Assembly: GCA_035582835.1 (NCBI GenBank)
Contig: JAYKAV010003376.1
Location: 2,170,358 to 2,234,357 of the forward strand
DNA length: 64,000 nucleotides
Direction of reading: 5' to 3'
Source: Phoebastria nigripes
Taxonomy: Eukaryota; Chordata; Aves; Procellariiformes; Diomedeidae
The position numbers were made by a program, and so were the translations under genes. Positions within the stretch are counted from its first letter, which is position 1. The number at the start of each line of letters is the position of its first letter. The notes under the pieces were generated by a model. It did no database searches. It saw only the letters and a list, made by a program, of their open reading frames with translations, and was not told where the DNA came from. Below, piece by piece: positions 48,620-60,700 of this stretch.

Positions 48620-51600
48620 CTACAAACAAAGCAATGATCGTTTATTAAAGCCATAGTCTCAACTGAGGGTTGGGGTTTTTTTAAAGGGTGCTTTGAGATT
48701 CAAACTGAAGACTGCGCTGCAGAAGACCAAATTAAGTATACAAACATAAAGAAAGAAGCTTGGAAAACTAAAATGATTCCTTATATAAAAATATTCAAAG
48801 AAACAACAATGGAGTTTTACAGGTATGTATGCACAGAGTATCAAAACAAGCTAAATGGAATTGCAAACTCAAAACTGTCTTGAGTTGTTATTACCTCCTA
48901 AATCGGTACTGAAGTTTAAACCATTATTTGTACATGATAACTTCTACAGTGGTATGCCTTGATGAAGTAAACGTAAATTTTCCCTTCCTAATCAATAAGC
49001 AAACGTTAAAGTGAAGATGATAGGTACTGATACAACTAATTAAAACAGTTAAGTCATCTTGAAAAAAAAATTCATTATCTTGAAAGAACAGTTTATCGTC
49101 AGATGTTGTAAAAGACACAATCACAGTGGCTACTCAAAAATACATGTCATCTCCATCTTGGTCATTATTAATATCAAAGGCACATGCCATGTTTCTCACA
49201 TGAGCAAGGACATACACAAACCCAGCAATGCTGGGGAAATTGCAGTCAGCAAAGACAGGAGAGATGTTCATTAACCCATGCCAACAGAAACAGCACTTTG
49301 GCCTGTTGCTGTATGCCTAAGCCTCAACCTTTTAAAACTGACAAGACAGCAAATGGAAAAAAGCTAGCGTCATTTGAAAGACAAAATTAGTAGATGCTTG
49401 CAAACACACAACAATAATATTTGAAGATCTGAGCCTACGTTGCATTTAAAAACGTACTAATCGATACGACTAAAAATGAGAATTGTCTACTCTTCTATGA
49501 TCAGAACGGCCTGTGCCATCCTTGCATTTCAAGCACCCTTCACACACTTCTTTATACAGCGTAAGCGTACACCCGGCCTACTGCCCTCTTCTGGAAAGCC
49601 CATCAGTCCTGGTCAAGTGAGGTTGATGACCACAAGTAGAATCTTCAGAGGCACCTAAGCCCTACCTTGATAACACGTGGGCTAAATTTACAATGGGAAT
49701 AGCTCTTAAATAAAGATAGCCAATTTATTTTGGCAATGACAAAATATTTGATGCTGTACAATTCTTAGTGACATTAAGAAAGATAGTTCTGGCTGTATGT
49801 TTAAAATATTGTTTCTAATGGTTCCCTCAGAAGAAACACAGAGAGGGCAGAAAAAGATTTTCTAGATCCTATAAAAATGTACTATTTTTGCAGGGCACAG
49901 AATGAGACACTTCATGTGTTTCAGAAATACAGCATCCTCCTAATTAGACTGTAAAAACATTAAGGTAAAATAAATTTCAATCATCCTTAACAAAAACCCA
50001 GGAGTAAATCATAAGCCTTAAATTTCATTTACTGCCACGAGCACTGAAAATACCCCATTTATTTTTATACATAATTCAGAATGACTTTATCACTTGTCTG
50101 CTAGAACTCACAAAGATTTAATTTGCTGCAGGTTGAAGCAGGCCGATTAAGCAGGCTGGTTACCAAATGAATGTTAACCTGTCTGAACTAGCCTACTGTC
50201 ACATTCTCATAGCAAGGTTAAACAGAAGTTTAGCTGCATAAAAAGCCTAGCTATCGTCTTAAAGGAAGTGAGTAATAATACTCTGGAGCAAATGAAATAT
50301 TAAAGATGACATACAGGTCAAGACCAATTACCTATGAAACTCCTGTGACAAGAGCGTAAGAACTGTATTCTCTGTAATAATCCACCAGTTTAATTAGTAT
50401 TTTTATAAGCTTTTAATAATAAACAAAACTCAACTGTTATAAAACCTGAAACTTTGCCCTGTAGTTACCACACTATGTAAAATACTGGTAAAACTTACAC
50501 ACACGCACACTAACCACACACAGACTGAAGTTCCCTATCTAACAGCATCAAATACCCTGACGGATGCCTGGAAGGCTCCCGATATCTTTTACATACACAT
50601 TAAAGAAAGAGTGGTAAGATCAAGCAAGCAGTTATTGTGCTGCTTCATCACTTGGCCCAATAGCAGGGTGTTGCAATTCCAATTTGCAACCCTATATTAT
50701 AGTGTCAAAGCGTCTCTCAAAAATGAGCTAACAGCAGAAGGGGTTCGACATCAGAGCACATTTCATCCTACTCCCCAGACAGTTGCTGGAATGTTGGTTT
50801 TTTGTGCACATTTGTGTGAGAAATCACCCTCCGCTTTGGCTTTTTTTGAGAAGTTTTTTGCAAAGGAAAGGCTAGGACAAATAGAAGCTCTGCCTTTCAT
50901 TTCAAAATAATCTAGCAGCATGAACATTTCTCTAGAATTAAGTTATCTTCATTCTAAGATAAAGGAGAGAGTCCTCTCTCAAGAGAGACTCTTGCCCAGA
51001 AAGTTTGATCTTTATTTTGGAAATCATAAAATCATCAACACTAAGCAAAAGATTACTTTCCAGGCAACTCAGTCCGGTGCCATGGATAGCAAACCTCAAC
51101 TTTTACAAATATTTTGAACGCAAGCCAATTTACTGATGGCAGCACCCGCTGAACTGTCTCAGCAGCAAGAACTGTTTAGATGTCAGGCTGCTCCTGGAGA
51201 GTTTTTTCTTTCTAAATACTGCATCTGCCTACTCCCAAACAGGGTTGCAGTACATTAGATATACGAATTGCTGTGTCGCAGCCATCTTCCCATGGGAATG
51301 GACAAAATCTTTTTACCAACTCCAAAACTGAAAATGCTGGTTTGTAGTCTGAGTACCCGATTACCCATATTCTCAACTCATGAACCCATCTGATTGTGCA
51401 AAAACTCAAAAGTCACTAACTTTTCAGAATATTTTCTTTTTCTGCATGAAAATCACTGTTATGTGAGTACTACAGCTTGAATCGGATGGCTTTCACATGC
51501 ACAAGAAGANACATTGAAAGACGCATATGCAGGACTCCTGGTACCAATAATGAGCTAGATATAGATTATGAAATAAATAATACATTAAAGCAAAAATAAA

Positions 51601-53640
51601 TAAGGTTAGTCCATTTTTCTAGGCAGTAAATGTACACATGTGCAAATCCCTACTCAAAAGGTCTCACAGCTGAAAGGTACCTGAGGTGGAAAGTGAAACA
51701 GAATCAGAAATAGGCAAAATGACTTGCAAAAAGTAACTCAAGATGATTACTGAAAAGCCAGATCTCTTGTCCAACACTGTGTATAGACCGCTCATGCTTG
51801 TTGAAAGTTTAAGTCCTATTTGGCTTCCTATAGCCTTTTAAAGAGAAGAACAATAAAATTGAAGCCTTGGAACGTTCCAGGGACAGTGGCAGCAGGAGAG
51901 TCCTTTTAGGAGACAGCAGAGATATTGAAGAGATTGCTACTGGTATGCAAAAAGGTAATGGTACAACCTGGACTAAACGGGCACAAAGGATACTTGAAAT
52001 ATATTTTAACTACTAAAAGAAAGACTGCTATGAAACCTTACAATTTAGAGAAAAAAAAAAATGCGTCTAATGCTCACTTGTGCTTTCCAACACTAAGACA
52101 CTGAATTTATTTGTAAACTTTCAGTGTAAGATGATTTGTATTTCAATTGCCAGCATTAATAAATGGGGGATAAAGTTAAGCAACATCTTTTCTGACTCGA
52201 ACATGCAGGATTCTTTGCCAAGAACTTTCCAGGTCAACCTAGAAATATTTGCCAAATCTGGAGTGAGACCAGGTGCTTTAACCAATAGATTATTCTTCCT
52301 GTTAGTATCATTTTTATGTAGAAGCTTCTAGAAATATCCTTTAGAACAATCTAAAAAGACTATTTTTTCAAATATTTCATGATACAAATACGTCTGCAGC
52401 AGGGAAAGAAATCATTGAGAGCATGTAACTCCAGAGTGCTGCTGTCGCACGCTCAGAATAACAGGAAAAATTATGAGTCCATCATCTCACAAGCTTGCAA
52501 TCTTCTAGAAAGGGTTTGTTGGCACAACTTAATTCCCACTCTTGCAGACTTCTGAAATTACAAAGGAAGGAGCAAACTCAGTCTTTTGTACCAGTCCAGA
52601 GATACTTAATCAAGACACTGAAGATCTGAGAAAGATAAACAGTAGCAGGAACATGAAGGAATGATACCAGCAGAGAACTGCAGCTGCAGAACTCTCTCCA
52701 CTGAGAAATGCTGATATAAAAATTACAAGCTTGGTGTACTGCATCAGGGAAGTAGTAATTGGATATGACAAATTGGTCTTCCTCATACTCAGCCACACGC
52801 TGATGGAGAAAAACAGCGCTTCAAAAGAGCTTCTAATGGCACCCGTATCTAATGAGGAAAGTATGAAGGCAAGCTCTAAGAGCTTTCTAATACCTTATAG
52901 AATATAGTTGGGCATCCAAAGTGGCCAGCTTAAAGCAATAACCTGTAAAGAACTGGACCTTCTTCCTCATCCTCAACTATCACAGTCATTTTGGAAACGC
53001 TCACTCTTTGCTCCATATAAATACAGACACAAGTCTCTCTAGCAATCCAGTAATCTGAATAAAACACTAAGGCAACTCTTCTTACAGCCACTAAGCTGCC
53101 TGTATTTAAGTCAGAACATACTTTAGAAAATAAATTATGGTAGGAAAACAGGCAGGCCCTTGAAGCACATCATTTACAGACTTATCATTAGGCCTGTTAT
53201 TATCCTCTCAGTGCTTATCATTGCGAAGTATGGCCTCTCCAGAGGGAGGAGATGGAGACCTGCCAAATTGCTGCCAAAAGAGTCAACGATTTTTAGTAGA
53301 ACAGCTTCCACATCAGCTAGCTCTGGAGCAAATCAAACTCCCTACTGCGGTCATCAACAGCAGGAAACTTCCGCAGGAAATCCAGAGTTTCACAGGTGCA
53401 GTAAGCAAGACATGCCTGCAAAACATGTCACCTTGCAGAAGATGAGAGCCGCAGATACGTAATGGAGCTGCTTTGGCATGACTTGAGAGGTTGTGCTGTT
53501 CACAGGATACTTGTCATCAAGGGATCCCTTTTCTCTAAAAGGACATAGCTCTTTTAACAGGAACCATTGAAAACAAGCAAGCATAAGTGATAATGTTTAA
53601 GGAAAGTAGGAATATTGATTTATTCTGTGTTCTTTGTTAA

Positions 53641-53645
53641 GTATT
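53641..53645. repeat. Target-site duplication, left copy (GTATT)
   Basis: Five bases immediately before the LTR, identical to 54,224-54,228. Confidence 0.85.
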
Positions 53646-53886
53646 TGTCCTGGTTTCGGCTGGGATAGAGTTAATTTTCTTCCTAGTAGTTGGTATAGTG
53701 CTATGTTTTTTATTTAGTATGAGAATAATGTTGCTATCACACTGATGTTTTAGTTGTTGCTAAGCAGTGCTTACACTAGTCAAGGACTTCTCAGCTTCCC
53801 ATGCTCTGCCAGGTGCACAAGAAGCTGGGAGGGGACACAGCCGGGACAGCTGACCCAAAATGGCCAACGGGGTATTCCATACCATA

Positions 53887-53894
53887 TGACGTCA
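53887..53894 (+). promoter_or_regulatory. CRE palindrome TGACGTCA in the LTR
   Basis: A perfect 8-bp CREB/ATF consensus site. It lies nine bases upstream of the LTR TATA box, a position typical of a proximal promoter element. Activity is inferred. Confidence 0.7.
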
Positions 53895-53903
53895 TGCTCA
53901 GCA

Positions 53904-53909
53904 TATAAA
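53904..53909 (+). promoter_or_regulatory. LTR TATA box (TATAAA)
   Basis: TATAAA in the context CATATAAAGCT. Transcription would be expected to start roughly 25-30 bp downstream, near 53,930-53,940, marking the U3/R border (inferred). Confidence 0.7.
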
Positions 53910-54090
53910 GCTGGGGGAAGAAGAAGGAAGCGGGGGACGTTCGGAGTGATGGCGTTTGTCTTCCCAAGTAACCGTTACGCGTGATGGAGCCCTGCTTTCC
54001 TGGAGATGGCTGAACACCTGCCTGCCGATGGGAAGTAGTGAATGAATTCCTTGTTTTGCTTTGTTTGTGTGCGTGGCTTTTGCTTTACCT

Positions 54091-54096
54091 ATTAAA
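54091..54096 (+). terminator. LTR polyadenylation signal (ATTAAA)
   Basis: ATTAAA followed about 15-25 bp later by the expected cleavage zone. It acts only on plus-strand transcripts, so it should not truncate FAF1. Confidence 0.6.
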
Positions 54097-54223
54097 CTGT
54101 CTTTATCTCAACCCATGAGTTTTCTCACTTTTACCCTTCCAATTCTCTCCCCCATCCCACTGTGGGGGGAGTGAGTGAGCGGCTGTGTGGTGCTTAGTTG
54201 CTGGCTGGGGTTAAACCACAACA

Positions 54224-54228
54224 GTATT
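54224..54228. repeat. Target-site duplication, right copy (GTATT)
   Basis: Five bases immediately after the LTR, identical to 53,641-53,645. This confirms the LTR boundaries. Confidence 0.85.
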
Positions 54229-57200
54229 TGATTGCTTTAAGAGTAATGAGAGTTTTGAGTTTTTGGAGTGTGTGGGAGTTCTGCTTGTTTGGTTTGCTTT
54301 AGATGCATTAATGTACACTATATAAACATACAGGTTCCTGTTAACCAGGGCAAGTTATTAAATGTAGCCCTTCAGCTGTATCACCTGGTAGCTGTCAATT
54401 CTAAAAAACAGCTTTTGACTGTTTAAAAGACCACTTAAAATGAGAAACAATTTCAGTCACTGTAAGAGGGTAACTATTGTTTGAGCTACTCAAGTGAAGA
54501 ATCCTTTCCAACTCACTGGAGTGGTATTTTTCCATGGCAAAATATTTTCTTTTCTAATATCATTTTTTGGACATAAACTAGAGATTCTTCACCATTTGCT
54601 CTCAGAAATTCAAAGGTCAAACTATAAACCTTACAGAGCATCAGTAAAAAATTCACAGAACACTTGATCCATACGCAAAGGAGAGGAGTCTATCAACGAT
54701 GCTAGATTTCACTTGCTCATGTACAGCAAGTGAAGCAACAGGCACTAACTGACAATGGCAAACCTAAACCAGAACAAAAATCTTGCAGTGGACATACCTG
54801 CTGGATTTTTAATATAAAGTAAAAAGATCATAAAAAGAAAAGTAATTTCTCTATTACTTGACTGCTATGAATCAGTTGAATTATTCAATTAGCTGTATTT
54901 CTAATGCAGAATTATGTTTGGCTGTATATAATCTGCTTCAATAGAAAACTAAATGGGGGAATTCTCATAGCATGATTTCCTCCTGAGGTAAAGGAAAATA
55001 ATCCATGTTTTCTGCCTTTAATACTCAGAGATAAGGTAAGCAAACAAAATTCTGGTGTACAAAAAAAAGCATGTTTTCTGATACTTGACTCTCCTTCATA
55101 AATCTCCCATAAAAAGCAGACTAATTCCCAGTCCTACTCAAGGTCAGCTTGTAGTATATTAGGCAAAAGGAAGTCTTAATAACCTGCCCTCCAGTTCTAG
55201 CATCCTGAAAAATAGGTAAAATTATAGTTCCAGCTTTCCAGCTGCACTCTCTAGCACAGCTGGATGGAAGAAGCCACAGAAAGAAACCTTCCCAAAGATG
55301 TCACTCCATATGTAATTGCCAAGAAGGTACATGCTTTATAATGCATCCTTTCAGACTCTATAATGTTGAACAGGTAGAATTAAAACTTGCATATATTCAA
55401 ATGTGGGGGTGGGTGGGTTTAGCATACAAATTGCATAATTTAGCCTTTTGTTTTTTATAATCTAAAGCAGTTAAGGAACACTCAGATTACCTAATCCTAA
55501 ATCTTTCAGGCTGGCATCTCTAATTTCTGTTTGCTGTAGCTCTCATAATTAGCCCAAGACAATGAGGTGCTCCACCCAGTGCAGTGCCTTTCCCATCTGT
55601 CTCTCTGTAACGCAGTATCTTTAGAGCACCACATCCAATCAATTCCAGATTTACACTTAATGTTCTGGGTATCCATATTAATTCTGGTGAAAACTGGCAA
55701 TGCCTGGTTTCCCCTTGTTGAGCAAGAGCAAAAGTGAAGCCCACAGAGTATCTGTTTGTGCTGCAGATAAATCTGCTGTTAGCACGCATTGTAATATGGA
55801 GTTGTAGCTGGATAAAGAACCTCCACAAGTCAGTAACTGCAGTAGCTGTCTGCTATCTCAGTATCGGTTTGAGAATGTTTTATGCCTTCGCTGTTATCAT
55901 TGTACAACCAGTGCACTGCTTAAGAAGAGAAGATTATCTCCAGAAAAATATGCCAAAAATATTATTACTCACCCTGTGAAGTCAAATTTTGATAAAGATT
56001 ATACAAACATCTTGAAACCCCAAAACCTTTCTTTTGCTCTGGAAACAATAGCAATATGCGAGCAACATTCAGAGTATTATTAAAAGTGTTGTAAAGTCAT
56101 TGTGAGTAAAAAGTTATCGATTAAGAATAGAAGTTCATGCTAAGCTTGAATAGTCTTTGAATCAGAGCTGTTTTAACAAGGTGAATTCTACCACAACTAC
56201 AAACTTNTAACCACTCTCGATAATTATTATTGCAGTACATACCAACTCTGAAATCTAACAGACATTTGTGGCCACTATTTAGTACTTTGACCAGAACTAG
56301 GCTGTCAATATTAGCTAGTTGCGGTTTCATGATAGAAGCAAATATATTAACAAACATGGAAATGATATCCCAAAGTAATATTTATAAATCAGGAGGTCAT
56401 CAGCTGAACAAGAGCTCTTTCTAGAGGTTGCGTATCAGGCTGTAGTACACATTGGAGATTTATAATATACATATATCACACAAGAAATTCTTAATCAGAA
56501 ATGAACGCACTGTTGCCTACAGACTGAAACCTAATCCTGGTTCAAATACTCCATGTGACAGCTCTTTCACTGTGCTCAAAATGTGAGTTGCTTAGCTTTT
56601 TCATTTACTGGTTTACTCACTGATACATGGCTAATGTATAAAGAAACAAACATGACCGAGTACATTTCATAACATGCCATGCTCAATTATTCAAAATAAC
56701 CTAAGACAGAAGTGCCCGTAGCAAAATACTCAATGACGGGCAGGTGTGTCTCCACTGTGAAAATTTCACTTCCATATAATTTGATCCTTTCTCTTGTTGG
56801 AGTAACTACTATGATGCCTTTTTCCCCTCATCAGGTAAGAGAAGGGGTAAGGACAGAAGGGTGAGGAAGGAGCATTTCAGTCTTCATCTTAAACTTACTC
56901 TGTTATTTGACTTTTTGTTATAGTATAAGCTAATTCCCTGAGTATGATAAATGTCAATGACACTACAGATGTCTGTACGTATGCATTTTCTTGAAGCTAG
57001 GGAAAAAATCTGGTCTTTTTTGAAGACAATTATATGAAGTTTGAGAAGGAACAAAGAGTTTGAGAAGGAGCATTTCTGTCCTAGTTTTTCTATTATACTC
57101 TATATGCATACAGTACTACTAGCTGAGTTTGGATACTAGGCATATTAAGGATCAAACACTTTCATAGCCCAAGTGCACCGAGAGTAGTAAGGTAATAAAC

Positions 57201-57639
57201 AAGACAAAACAATTCATCAGTTTTCTACATCTTGGCTGAATAGCATGGCTCCTGCAAAGGAGCCTTTCCATATCTTCAGGTTCAGTCCATTCTCTATCTA
57301 TTCAGCCAGGGTAGGTAACATTGTGATAAGTGAGAAATTCTCTCGCTGCTTAGTCTAGACAAACTTCAGTTTAGATGTCTGTGAGGCATATTCATCATTG
57401 CTAATCCCTTGTTCTTAATGAGCAGATCTCAGAAGAATTCAAACAAGTTAATTTCTCCTAGCCTAACAAGATGTCTTCTATCTCTCCTCACTAGACAAAT
57501 TAAGTTCCCTGTTCAAAAAGATTACCATACTAACTGTGCAGAATGGGAAATTAGAGAGAAATACTTTTTTAGCAGGGCTAAATGAAGGCACAGACCTATG
57601 CCTCAGACCTCAGGTCTTTAAGTCAGAATCTCAGGGTGA

Positions 57640-57736
57640 TCTAGGGGACTGCAGACCAGTTCAACCTAACATTACTCCCCAGAAAGACACAGGAACAAAT
57701 TATAAAACAATCTATTTGAAACGCCTAGAAAAGAAG
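57640..57736 (+). mobile_element. Ancient CR1 reverse-transcriptase fragment
   Basis: 'ggggactgcagaccagttca' followed by 'cagaaagacacaggaacaaa' and 'ttataaaacaatctatttg' matches the CR1 ORF2 segment Asn-Tyr-Arg-Pro-Val-Ser-Leu-Thr-Ser ... Leu-Glu-Gln-Ile-Ile-Lys-Gln-Ser-Ile. The Arg-Pro-Val part is in one frame and Glu-Gln-Ile-Ile-Lys-Gln-Ser-Ile in another, so at least one frameshift lies between them. Only about 100 bp is recognisable. Confidence 0.6.
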
Positions 57737-60700
57737 TTATTCTGCTTACCATTGGAGCAAGACTGGTCAGGCTGCTCCACAGCTGAGGTGCTGCTCCCAG
57801 CTCGCTAGCGTTTCCATTTTCCATTTTTCTTTTGTAACGTATCCTTTTTGAGATTAAAGCAGCGAGCAAAACATAAAGCAAGGAATATTTGTGTGGTGAA
57901 AGGGTGATAGCAGTTAATGTGGCATATGGGAAAAATCAAAGTGTAAAAGGGAGGGAGGATAGGTAGAGCACATGAATGATGGCAGAGGAAGTTTTGCTTC
58001 CACACTTGAAATGTAAGAGTGGGAAGTTTTCCATTGTACAAACAGTTGAAGAAAATAGTGGTTTCTAAATGCATCCAGCACACCCTTGAATATGAATATT
58101 GAAGCAGGGGATATAAGAGTGTGGGAACTCTTCAGCAACTTTTTGCGATTCTCCAGAGAATATCAGATGGCTCCATGCTCTTTCCTGGTTGGAGACCCAA
58201 ACACATAGAAACCAATCCATGCAGGAAGGAGGTGGTGGACTCCCAAGCAGCTCGTGCTATTTCTGAGGATACTCAGAGTCTCACTATTTCAAGAAAAATG
58301 ATGCTGTGACATGAGAGATCATTCATATTAGGTTGTTCTTGCCATGGCTCTAGTTCTCAGTGTTTAACCAAGCATTATTAACAACGTATGGGCAGCCTGT
58401 TGTGCTCAAACCCTCACTAAATTCCTTGGGAACAAATAGGTGCTCAGCACTGCCAAACCCATCACTTATCGCTGTATATATTAAATAATCTATCTTGTTT
58501 TCAGTGTATAATCTCACAAAGGCAAAGCGATATATGATTTAAGAATTCACACAAGTTCAAAAGCAATGTTTAAAACTTCAAGGGATTAGTTTTCTGTGAA
58601 TTAATGTTTATCTTTTGCTTTGCTCTTTTCTCAAAGCTAGCAAGTATTCTTTCATTAGTAACACACCGTAAAATTACTTCTATCCATACTGAAATACATT
58701 GTATACATAAAACAAGTGTCATCACAGCAACAACGAGCAAGTATCCCACTGTAAAATGAAGGTACATTCTAATTTAAAAAAAAAGTCTATCAAATGCATT
58801 TTTTTGAAATTTACTGAAACAAGGGCTTTTTTTTGTAATGTGAAATTAATTACAAGACTCAGAGGGATTTACTATACAGAACTGAAGGGCTCTCTTCAGT
58901 CTATACTGGTCAACAAGACATTGCTATTCAAGTTTAGTACATAATTTAAAAAAATAAATCAACCAACCAAAGCTCATCTACTATCACATAAACCCTTATC
59001 CCTCCTTGAACAACAGTAAAAATGGGATGTAATTCTACATTAGCCACTTCATCTTTTGACATCAAATAGCATTAGCTGGGAAAAACAGTCAAGTATGCTC
59101 TAGGTTTGTTTGTTTTATTAAACTATTGTACAAATATTAAAATGAACAGAAGAGTTCAAAAAATTTGACAGCCCTTGAAATTAACTTCCTCTGGAAAATA
59201 ACTTCATTTTCATTATGCATCTTCGATACAAAAAAAAAAAAAATCTTGACAGGTATTCAACGTTTCATTTTAAACACTAACTGGATGAAAAAAAATCTCT
59301 AGGGTGGAGTGTGTTCAGGTTATAAATCAGCAATGCTTATTTTAACTCCTCACAAAGTGTTGTTGAGATAATTACTGCTGACAGCTTTATTCAAGGTTCA
59401 TTTCACTTTTTCTACTATTTTCCCCTGTTAGAAGTTCAGCAGGGCCCATGGGAAGATCCACCCCTCACACCTGTTAGGTTCTTCATGTTACTGAGGCCAG
59501 TTTGGACATGTCACTTCAAATTAGCATTGTGCCAGCGCGCTGTGACAATTACTTATCGCAGGTTTAACTTGAAAAAAAGTTTCTAATCCAGCCACAAGAA
59601 CAGTGTCAGAGTACGTAATTTAAACCTGTCAACACAGGTTGTAGGAAATTCATTCCAAGGATTTCAGTGATGTTCCCATGGTAGATCTTTGAACTATAAT
59701 GAAGATTAAAATCACAAAGGAATGTTATAGAGTTAAAACACAGAACCCAAAAGTTAAAAAAGATCTGAACAGAAAAAAGTGTCTTAAATATTAATAAATT
59801 CAAAAAAATTTGATAAATTCTTTAGACTAGGATTAAGAGATTGCTTTGCTTAATTCTCCAAAATTCTTCTGCAGTTTATTCCAAAAGGCTGCATATTAAA
59901 TGTACATATCTTATTCCTTCTGCTGCAGTATAAAGGCACAACCCTGGGAGATCTTTACACAACGTGCTGAAGGCAGTAGCACGGTGAAGATGCTCTGGAA
60001 TCTGCTTGTGGATAAACAGCACACAGGGTGGGAGGAGGGAGGCTGGAGAAGAGTCCATGGCACAGTGAGCAGGCCACTTCTGTCTTTCAGGACAGACACC
60101 AGATGAGGGATGCTGGAGCCACAGCGACAATCACGATAAAGGAAGCTTCACAAAACACTACCGAGAGTTTCCATACAAGCTTGAGAAAAAGTTGTGCCCA
60201 GTCCTCTGGGAACACCCAGCTCTGGTACGCAGGTTGAACACGCATGCCAATTTTTGCTACGGTTGCTGTTAATCACCAGCCGTATTACTGTGAATCTATC
60301 ACTCACGTTTGCTAGCTGAATGAAAGAGAAAATTATCCCTGGTTTTGATTATTTCTCATTTGATTAAGCCTAGTCAGGCAAGCTAGGAATTAAAGCAGAA
60401 GGACAGATACTGTAGTACTTAATGTTGCTTCAAACCACAAATATATTTAAAGGAAACAAAAGGAAAATAATATTTCCTTGTACAACAGATTCTACTAAGA
60501 AAGAGATATACTTGAGAGACTGAAATAAATACCCATGATCACTTACAGAGCTCATTCTTCTTCTTAGACAAAAACTGTAAATATTAAAAAGGATGAAAAA
60601 TCTGCCAAGCCATTTGCAGCTATTTGAAACACAGGGTAACAGAATTAAATAATCGCTGAAAGACCTGGAACACAGTTAAGTATAGACCATGAGGCTAATT

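Larger units (their letters stand above)
53646..54223 (+). mobile_element. Solo LTR of an ERV-L-like endogenous retrovirus
   Basis: A 578-bp unit starting TGTCCTGGTTT and ending AAACCACAACA, with imperfect terminal inverted repeats (TGT..TGGTTT at each end). It is bracketed by a perfect 5-bp duplication, GTATT. It contains a CRE, a TATA box and a polyadenylation signal in U3-R-U5 order. No internal gag/pol/env sequence is present, so this is a solo LTR left by recombination between two LTRs. The 5-bp duplication and style fit class III (ERV-L) elements common in Neoaves. The open frame across 53,754-53,984 is not a gene. It is antisense to FAF1. Confidence 0.9.

Noticed and set aside
51640..51790. 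Possible MIR-like SINE tail ('aaaatgacttgcaaaaagtaactc ... ccagatctcttgtcc' phrases)
   Set aside because: The resemblance to the 'gacttgcccaaggtcac' SINE/L2 tail is suggestive but too short and diverged to assign without a profile search.
53754..53984. 76-codon open frame
   Set aside because: It lies wholly inside the LTR and overlaps its CRE and TATA elements.
55520..55828. 102-codon minus-strand open frame as an upstream FAF1 exon
   Set aside because: The translated sequence has none of the expected UBL residues and no suitable splice borders.
58190..58300. Possible CR1 remnant near 'ggaggtggtggactccc'
   Set aside because: Only a single phrase resembles CR1 and the flanking landmarks are missing.
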